Made by a program: the position numbers and the translations under genes. A DNA stretch of 6,151 nucleotides from Bacteroidia bacterium (lineage in GTDB: Bacteria > Planctomycetota > Phycisphaerae > Phycisphaerales > SM1A02): the NCBI GenBank assembly GCA_030054235.1, contig JASGCG010000109.1:1-6151 (forward strand). The letters run 5' to 3'. The notes beneath the pieces are model-generated. The model was not told the origin of the DNA and made no database searches. It saw only the letters and a program-made list of their open reading frames with translations. This document shows positions 1 through 4,291 of this stretch, piece after piece. The stretch's first letter is position 1, and the number at the start of each line of letters is the position of its first letter.

Positions 1-73
1 CCGGGTACGCACCCACTCGTACCCGCTTGTTCCCGCGAGCTTCGCGGCACTATCCAAAGTACCGATTGCAAAG

Positions 74-109
74 AACGACCTTCCAGCCGGTCGCGGCTGG
101 AAGGTCGTT
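74..109 (-). terminator. Perfect 16-bp stem hairpin, likely intrinsic terminator
   Basis: The left arm AACGACCTTCCAGCCG (74-89) is exactly complementary to the right arm (94-109), with a 4-base loop GTCG. Read on the minus strand, the stem ends in GTCGTT and is followed by CTTTGC, a short T-rich tail. On the plus strand the tail is GGAAGG, which does not fit a terminator. This favours termination of minus-strand transcription, probably from the dockerin gene about 320 bases upstream. A terminator for a plus-strand gene ending left of the window, or a non-terminating structural element, is also possible because no long U-run is present. Confidence 0.5.
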
Positions 110-256
110 GGAAGGAACAGGTTGCAGAAGAGCCCGTCGACCAGCGACGCTTCGCAGATATCGCGCGAAGTTGGCTATTCGGTCTTGATTAAAAGTCTTG
201 TCCGCCGAGTTACGAGTGAAGGATTTGCTCGATCCTCACCTGGGTGTGTTCGGCTC

Positions 257-421
257 TGTCTGACCGATACGCCGGGCTTCAATCTGCGCGGCATCTCGAC
301 TGGCCCCATCTTTGGTTTCGGTGGCTTCGACTCGCCGTATCTCTGCGGATACGGCCTCGTCTCGCCTCCTCGCCAGCCGGGCGCCGGAGCGGATTTCGGG
401 CCTTCGGCGATCCGTCAGACA
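257..421. repeat. Nested imperfect inverted repeat behind the dockerin gene
   Basis: The outer arms are TGTCTGACCGATACGCCG (257-274) and the reverse complement of 405-421, TGTCTGACGGATCGCCG. They match except for one substitution and one inserted base, and weaker similarity continues inward (for example GACTGG against GGCTGG). Near the same centre lies a perfect 8-bp hairpin, GCCGTATC (334-341)/GATACGGC (348-355), with a 6-base loop. The right outer arm begins only 4 bases after the dockerin gene's TAG stop, so an mRNA reading through would carry a long folded 3' structure. It could be a termination or stability element, or a small mobile or repetitive element. Copies elsewhere in the genome cannot be assessed from one window. 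Confidence 0.5.
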
Positions 422-425
422 CAAC

Positions 426-584
426 CTAGACGCTTCCCCAGTTCGCGAGCAGGATGGAAAGGTCTGAAGCACCAACGACGCCGTTGCCATCGATGTCGGC
501 CGCACCCGAGGTGCCCCAAGCACCGAGAAGCACCGAAAGATCGGATGCGTCGATCATGCCGTCGCAGTTGAGGTCGCCGGCCAC
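426..584 (-). other. Type I dockerin domain (C-terminal)
   Basis: This is the final 52 residues of the HAF-repeat protein. They contain the duplicated F-hand pattern of type I dockerins: D-x-N-x-D-G...D and D-x-D-x-N-G...D, each leading into a Leu-rich helix ending in WG. In cellulosomes dockerins bind cohesins. In planctomycetes they occur widely on secreted proteins without a known cellulosome, so the partner here is unknown. No cohesin domain is encoded in this window. Confidence 0.88.
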
Positions 585-1892
585 GCAGCCCGAGGTGACC
601 TCGATCACGCTCACGAGGCTCGCGCCGTTCTCGTCGGTGTAGCGGACGGTCATCTGCGAGCCCGCGAAGTCGGCGGGAATCGTGAACGACATGCGCGCGC
701 GTCCGTTCGAATCGGTGATCGCCTGCCCGACGAGCGAGCCATCGACGCGTGCTGCGACGCTGTAGCCGACATTCGCACCCGACGCGCGGAGACTCTCGGC
801 CGACAGTTCGACGGCCTGGCCGCGCGCGCCGCTCACGGGCGTCGAACGCAAGAAGTTCTGCTCGATCTCAAGCTGCCAGAAGCCGCCGACCGAGCTGCCG
901 TTGCCGTCGGTCGCGCCGCCGAACACCATGCCGTTCATGCCGACGGCACTCGGGAACGCGTAGCGCTGACCCGCGGGCATCTCGAGCGGCGTGAAGACGC
1001 CGTTCGGCCACGCGACGGCCCGGATACCGAAGCCGCCGTTCACATCGCCGTAGTAGTAGCCGCCGACGACGCCGCTGCGGCTCATCGTCGTGGCCGACGC
1101 GCCTGCGAACAGGTCAGCGGGCACAGCGAGGATGTTCACGAAGCCGTCCGGCTGCACGACCGCGGGAGCGCGCGAAGAGCCGCCGTCGAAGTAGCCGTTG
1201 ATGACCACGCCGCCGAGGTTGTCGATCGCGATGCCCTTCGTCTCGAGACCGCCGCTCTCGATGAGCGACACGCCCTTGTCGTCCCAGCGGAGCGCGGCCG
1301 ACGGGGTGCCTGAACCGATGGGCGACCGCACGGTGCCGGTGATCACGCCGGACGAGTTGATGCTCTCGGCGAGGCTCCACACGACGCCGTCCTCGGTCTG
1401 GAACTCTGGAACGGGCAGCAGCTCGAGCTCGCGGTTCACCCAGCGGGCGGCGCGGTAGTTGCCCTTCACGATCACGGATCCGACGATCACGCCGGCCTCG
1501 TTGATGTCGGTCGCGTACGCGCCCTCGCCGAGATCGGGGAGGACGATGCGCTCGCCGTTTGTCCAGAGCACGGGGACGCCGTACACACCCGCGGGCTGGA
1601 ATTCCGCGCCCACGATGTCGCCGCTCGAGTTGATCGCGAGCGCGTAGCCGCCCTCGGCGCTTGGAAGCTCGACCGGAGCCGAGGTTGGGGTCGGCCAGTA
1701 GACGGGCACCGACGAGCCGCCGGTCTCGCGCGCGACGCGCACGGACCCGACGATCACGCCGGAGGCGTTCACATCGGACGGCGAGCCGCCGAGGCCGAAG
1801 TCCGCGAGTTGCTGGAAGGGGACATCGGCGTTCGCCGACGACACGAGCGCTGCGAGGGCAGCCGCCGAGATGATGCCAAGTGCACGGACCAT
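426..1892 (-). CDS. Secreted HAF-repeat protein with C-terminal type I dockerin
   Basis: This encodes a 488-residue exported protein of unknown biochemical role. Residues 1-22 form a signal peptide (short basic start, Ala/Leu-rich core, SSANA before Asp23). Residues of about 36-345 hold seven copies of a HAF-type extracellular repeat with the core 'xxINxxGxIVG' followed by an 'AvxW' strand. The cores lie near residues 39, 85, 128, 177, 221, 268 and 317. Residues of about 350-432 look like an Ig-type beta domain. Residues 437-488 are a type I dockerin with two calcium loops: D440-N442-D444...D451 and D466-D468-N470...D477, each followed by a 'DLSxLLxxWG' helix. The ATG at 1892 is chosen because GGAGG lies 7 bases upstream and a signal peptide follows; the open frame extends to 2357, but that part overlaps the next gene antisense. 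The neighbour upstream on the same strand ends 268 bases away, so the two are probably transcribed separately. A surface-anchored or complex-forming protein is a reasonable guess; no catalytic residues were seen. Confidence 0.92.
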   Translation of the reverse strand: MVRALGIISAAALAALVSSANADVPFQQLADFGLGGSPSDVNASGVIVGSVRVARETGGSSVPVYWPTPTSAPVELPSAEGGYALAINSSGDIVGAEFQPAGVYGVPVLWTNGERIVLPDLGEGAYATDINEAGVIVGSVIVKGNYRAARWVNRELELLPVPEFQTEDGVVWSLAESINSSGVITGTVRSPIGSGTPSAALRWDDKGVSLIESGGLETKGIAIDNLGGVVINGYFDGGSSRAPAVVQPDGFVNILAVPADLFAGASATTMSRSGVVGGYYYGDVNGGFGIRAVAWPNGVFTPLEMPAGQRYAFPSAVGMNGMVFGGATDGNGSSVGGFWQLEIEQNFLRSTPVSGARGQAVELSAESLRASGANVGYSVAARVDGSLVGQAITDSNGRARMSFTIPADFAGSQMTVRYTDENGASLVSVIEVTSGCVAGDLNCDGMIDASDLSVLLGAWGTSGAADIDGNGVVGASDLSILLANWGSV

Positions 1893-2160
1893 TGCTGAGC
1901 CTCCAAGAAGGAACCCGGGCGAGAGTCGCAAACCGGATTCAGTTGGCTGAGGAAGAGATGACGCCCGGGGCAGCCAAGAACCCAAGGGTGGCCTTGGTTC
2001 GCGCCCCACGGCCTCGCGGATTCTTTGAAAGAATTCAAATTGTGGAGATTCACCCGCGGTGGAAGACAAGATGACGCGTTCGCACAATGCCGGCCGGCGC
2101 GCGCCCCTTCCACCCCTCTCTCGATTCCGCTCCCGCGTGCTTCCTGAAAGGCTCGACGCG
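1893..2160 (-). promoter_or_regulatory. Leader/promoter region of the dockerin gene with inverted repeats
   Basis: The 268 bases between the two minus-strand genes hold no gene. CCCGGGCG (1914-1921) and its complement CGCCCGGG (1962-1969) form an 8-bp inverted repeat enclosing 40 bases just upstream of the ribosome binding site. A hairpin at 1978-2000 pairs GAACC-C-AAGG with CCTTGGTTC (9 bp, one bulged C, loop GTGG). An AT-rich near-palindrome, ATTCTTT-G-AAAGAAT, lies at 2020-2034. The AT-rich stretch of about 2018-2050 is the likeliest promoter area, but no convincing -35/-10 pair could be assigned. The hairpin at 1978-2000 could instead be the terminator of the upstream gene, although no clear T-run follows it. 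Confidence 0.4.
1900..1904 (-). promoter_or_regulatory. Ribosome binding site of the dockerin gene
   Basis: GGAGG on the minus strand lies 7 bases before the ATG at 1892. It decides the start in favour of the signal-peptide methionine over in-frame starts further upstream. Confidence 0.85.
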
Positions 2161-3387
2161 TCACTCGGGAAGCCGCAGCCACATGTCGCCGCGCACAAGC
2201 GGCAGCGGATACTCGACGACGAGCCGGAACCGGTCGAAATCGGCTGGGTCGTAGCGAAGGAGCTCCATCGCGCGCAGCGCGAGTGGCACGGCGAAGTCCT
2301 CGCCGTCGTTTCCGCGACGGGCGTAGCCCTCTCCCATCGCGACGAGTTCCTCGCCATGGTCGACGACGCCCCGACCGCTGGGATCAGGGCCGACCGAGTC
2401 GGCGTTCATGGGAACCGCCTCGACCGAGAAGACGCACTTCGGTACGCACCCCCCGAAGGTCTTGCGATGGAGCAGCACCTCGCGCAGGAGCATCCGCGTG
2501 GGCCGCGCGACGGTGAATGAAGTCATTGACCAGCAGTTTCCGGTTCCGGCGCGGCAGGACTCGAAGTTCGTGTTGACGAGGCCGTAGGCCAGATCCATCG
2601 GCTCCTCGAGACGAGGCACCCCTGGGTCGAGCACGAGCGAGTGGTTGCGGCCAGAGCGCTCGAGGCGAAGTTGAGACGCAGCGGTGGAGCAGAACTCAGG
2701 GATGAGCGCGACGCTCGGATCATCACCAACTGGCATGCCAGCAAGCGTCGTTCGCTTGTAGCCGCTGTTGGTGTCTGGTCGACCTTGCAGGGTGAGGATC
2801 GCGTACGGGTTTCCCGGCCGCATGCGGCGAAGCCCAGCCGTCGCCATCACCATCGCCTGATCCGCGCGTCCATGTTCCAAGCTAGGCGCGAGGATCGTGA
2901 TGCAGGTCTGCGACTCGCAGCAGATGCCTTGCGCAAAGAGCAGCGCGTTGTAGGCGCCGCGCCGCGCGGCCCGCATCTTGGCGCGCGAGACCTTGGGGGC
3001 TTCCCTCGCTCCTTCGCCTGACGGCGTACCAGCCAAGGCAGTGACAAGAGCGGTCCGGTCTCCGGGGAAGGCGGTGATCGCCGCATCCAGCTCGGCGATC
3101 GCCGTGCGGGCGGCTGCGATCGTTGATTCCTCGGCGCCAAGTTCCTCGCAGCGCACGACGAAACGCTCGAGCATGGCCGTGCCGGGCAGTTCGCGCAGCG
3201 CCGAAGCGGGATCCTTCGAGCGTACGGCCCGCGCGATGCGACTGGCCACCGACTTGTCGAATCCGAAGCGCTCGCGCAGTTCGCTCATCCGCGGCTGATC
3301 GAGGCCGATTCCGCTGAGCAGTGCACGCAGCGATCGCTGGACGCGTTTCGTAGGCGAGAGAACGCGCTGGAGCGCAGAAGATCGCAC
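2161..3387 (-). CDS. Conserved hypothetical protein with N-terminal HTH-like region
   Basis: This encodes a 408-residue soluble-looking protein with no signal peptide or membrane segment. Residues of about 33-56 read as a helix-turn-helix: 'MSELRERFGFDKSVASRIARAV', with the turn around Gly42-Phe-Asp. This is followed by a helical section containing 'LPGTAMLERF' (about 67-76) and 'FPGDRTALVTALAG' (107-120). The remaining ~280 residues match no fold I can name. The ending 'FRLVVEYPLPL' and the HTH-helical-GDR order resemble, from memory, a planctomycetal family of unknown function, perhaps transcription regulators. Cysteines occur as scattered pairs (155/156, 278/285, 314/318) but not as a clear zinc motif. 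The open frame reaches an ATG at 3486, but its first 33 codons are only the translated tandem repeat. I therefore favour the GTG at 3387, which lies at the expected transcription start of a TATACT box and would make the mRNA leaderless. The ATG at 3288 would cut into the HTH. The gene is real; its function is unknown. Confidence 0.82.
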   Translation of the reverse strand: MRSSALQRVLSPTKRVQRSLRALLSGIGLDQPRMSELRERFGFDKSVASRIARAVRSKDPASALRELPGTAMLERFVVRCEELGAEESTIAAARTAIAELDAAITAFPGDRTALVTALAGTPSGEGAREAPKVSRAKMRAARRGAYNALLFAQGICCESQTCITILAPSLEHGRADQAMVMATAGLRRMRPGNPYAILTLQGRPDTNSGYKRTTLAGMPVGDDPSVALIPEFCSTAASQLRLERSGRNHSLVLDPGVPRLEEPMDLAYGLVNTNFESCRAGTGNCWSMTSFTVARPTRMLLREVLLHRKTFGGCVPKCVFSVEAVPMNADSVGPDPSGRGVVDHGEELVAMGEGYARRGNDGEDFAVPLALRAMELLRYDPADFDRFRLVVEYPLPLVRGDMWLRLPE

Positions 3388-3393
3388 GCCACA

Positions 3394-3399
3394 AGTATA
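3394..3399 (-). promoter_or_regulatory. Candidate -10 box (TATACT) for the HTH-like gene
   Basis: TATACT on the minus strand matches the -10 consensus at five of six positions. Its predicted start point (7 bases beyond the hexamer) falls on the G of the GTG codon at 3387, which would give a leaderless transcript. No good -35 hexamer sits at 16-18 bases; the region upstream is the tandem repeat. No Shine-Dalgarno sequence precedes the GTG, consistent with leaderless translation but not proof of it. Confidence 0.4.
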
Positions 3400-3403
3400 C
3401 GGA

Positions 3404-3484
3404 CTTGAACCTCTACGGCCTTGAACCTCTCTATGGCCTTGAACCTCTACGGCCTTGAACCTCTCTACGGCCTTGAACCTCGGC
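3404..3484. repeat. Tandem repeat with alternating 16- and 18-bp units
   Basis: There are four full units and one partial: CTTGAACCTCTACGGC (3404-3419), CTTGAACCTCTCTATGGC (3420-3437), CTTGAACCTCTACGGC (3438-3453), CTTGAACCTCTCTACGGC (3454-3471), then CTTGAACCTCGGC (3472-3484). The 16/18 alternation makes a 34-bp higher-order period repeated twice with one T/C difference. As 16 and 34 are not multiples of three, the array shifts frame and is unlikely to be coding. It ends 4 bases upstream of the TATACT box of the minus-strand HTH-like gene, so it could be an array of regulator sites or a variable-number tandem repeat. Confidence 0.85.
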
Positions 3485-3832
3485 ATCGACGTTCATAACC
3501 GCGTCGCTACCGGACACCGAATCAGCACGGAACGAAGCGACACTCGTACTGAACCCACGGATCGGTGCGAGCAAGGTTGATGCGAGAACCCGAGAGACCG
3601 GCAGGGCGCGCGAAGATGCGCCCCAAGATGAAGCCTTGGGCGTCAGGATCGATGTTCCCGCGTCCCCCAGCGAAACGGATCCAAACTTTAGATGGCGTTC
3701 TAAGCGTCCCAGAGGGTATGAAGGCCGGTTCGTTCGCACCTTGCGAGCGGGATGTCGATCGAAACGGGGTGGCAAGATCGTTCGGGGCTCCGGGATTCCT
3801 GTTCGCTGTTGGGCCGCGCGGCGGTTTTCCAT
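3485..3832. other. Region without a convincing gene between divergent units
   Basis: This stretch separates the minus-strand HTH-like gene and its repeat array from the plus-strand BlaI promoter. A minus-strand frame of 108 codons (3522-3848) is open, and its last ~50 residues look somewhat protein-like ('GNIDPDAQGFILGRIFARP'). However, its start lies inside the BlaI operator, it has no ribosome binding site, and its third codon positions look less GC-rich than those of the neighbouring genes. It could be a decayed gene remnant. A bulged 8-bp hairpin is present at 3619-3642 (loop ATGAAGC). The plus-strand frames resemble nothing known. Confidence 0.5.
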
Positions 3833-3861
3833 TTGACATGCACGACATGCTGTCGTAACGT
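3833..3861 (+). promoter_or_regulatory. Promoter of the blaI-M56/FAS1 operon
   Basis: A perfect -35 hexamer TTGACA (3833-3838) is followed, after an optimal 17-base spacer, by TAACGT (3856-3861), a weak -10 that keeps the key T, A and final T. Transcription would start near 3868. Both BlaI-type operators overlap this promoter, one in the spacer and one at the start point, so bound repressor would block RNA polymerase. A strong -35 under tight operator control is typical of an autoregulated repressor operon. Confidence 0.75.
3842..3856 (+). promoter_or_regulatory. BlaI-type operator 1 (ACGACA-N3-TGTCGT)
   Basis: A perfect inverted repeat of 6-base half-sites around TGC. It fills the spacer between the -35 and -10 hexamers. 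The ACA/TGT cores match the general BlaI/MecI operator theme of TACA...TGTA dyads, and the gene that follows encodes a BlaI-family repressor. Confidence 0.8.
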
Positions 3862-3863
3862 GC

Positions 3864-3878
3864 ACGACAGTCTGTCGT
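3864..3878 (+). promoter_or_regulatory. BlaI-type operator 2 (ACGACA-N3-TGTCGT)
   Basis: A second perfect copy of the same dyad, around GTC, covering the predicted transcription start. Its centre lies 22 bases from that of operator 1, about two helical turns. Two repressor dimers could therefore bind the same DNA face, as in the paired operators of bla and mec systems. Confidence 0.8.
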
Positions 3879-3916
3879 ACTTCACGTCTCACATGGATCT
3901 GCGGAGACCTCCTCGA

Positions 3917-4291
3917 ATGCCACCTGTTGCCCTCGCCAACGCCGAACTCTCCGTCATGGAACTGCTCTGGGACCACGGCGCCATGACCGCGCGCCAGGTG
4001 CAGGACAAGCTCTACGGCGCCTCCGACCGCTCGCAGCATGGCACCGTGCAGCGACTGCTGCAGCGCCTTGAGGAGAAGGAACTCGTGAGGCGTGACAAGG
4101 CAGCCCATGCGAACACCTTCACGCCGCGCATCTCGCGGTCGGAATACGCGGGTGGGCAGCTCGAGACGCTGGCCGAGCGCCTGACCGGCGGCTCGATCGC
4201 GCCGCTCCTCTCGCACCTCATCGACCAGAAGCGCCTGAGCCGCGCCGAGCTGCGCCGCCTGCGCGAGATCCTCGACGGGAGGGGATCGTGA
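3917..4291 (+). CDS. blaI: BlaI/MecI-family transcriptional repressor
   Basis: A 124-residue cytoplasmic winged-helix repressor, the usual size for the family (about 120-130). Residues of about 8-70 form the winged helix: 'LANAELSVMELLWDHGAMTARQV' (start and helices 1-2), the recognition helix around 'HGTVQRLLQRLEEKELV' (41-57), and the wing to about residue 70. Residues of about 73-120 are the helical dimerisation region. Dimers should bind the two ACGACA-N3-TGTCGT sites in the operon's own promoter. The ATG at 3917 is preferred because GGAGA lies 9 bases upstream and the family similarity begins there; an in-frame ATG at 3893 would add eight residues. The gene ends within the start of the M56 gene (GTGA overlap), so the pair is translationally coupled. 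By analogy with BlaI, the partner protease would cleave it to lift repression. The symbol denotes the family only; nothing here shows a link to beta-lactams. Confidence 0.95.
   Translation: MPPVALANAELSVMELLWDHGAMTARQVQDKLYGASDRSQHGTVQRLLQRLEEKELVRRDKAAHANTFTPRISRSEYAGGQLETLAERLTGGSIAPLLSHLIDQKRLSRAELRRLREILDGRGS
4278..4284 (+). promoter_or_regulatory. Ribosome binding site of the M56/FAS1 gene
   Basis: GGAGGGG lies just upstream of the GTG codon at 4288, inside the last codons of blaI. It supports the GTG start and coupling to the repressor gene. Confidence 0.8.

Larger units (their letters stand above)
1..425. other. Intergenic region rich in inverted repeats, no convincing gene
   Basis: No reading frame here looks like a real protein. 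All three plus frames stay open for the first 190 bases or so, as expected by chance in high-GC DNA, and none gives a recognisable family. What stands out is secondary structure: an 8-bp inverted repeat at 2-9/18-25, a 6-bp stem with a 3-base loop at 33-47, a perfect 16-bp hairpin at 74-109, and a nested inverted repeat at 257-421. A slightly AT-richer stretch lies at about 176-200. The region is downstream of the dockerin gene on the minus strand, so it is probably its 3' untranslated and termination zone. It could also include the end of a gene lying left of the window, which cannot be judged from here. Confidence 0.6.

Noticed and set aside
122..571. Plus-strand 149-codon frame
   Set aside because: It runs into the dockerin coding region on the opposite strand, resembles no protein and spans the inverted repeat.
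1893..2357. N-terminal extension of the dockerin protein frame to an ATG at 2357
   Set aside because: It lacks a ribosome binding site, overlaps the 3' end of the upstream gene in another frame on the same strand, and would bury the clear signal peptide that begins at 1892.
3404..3484. CRISPR array or tRNA T-loop (GGTTCAA on the minus strand)
   Set aside because: Units are contiguous with no spacers, so it is not CRISPR. GGTTCAA recurs only as part of the repeat, and no cloverleaf can be formed around it.
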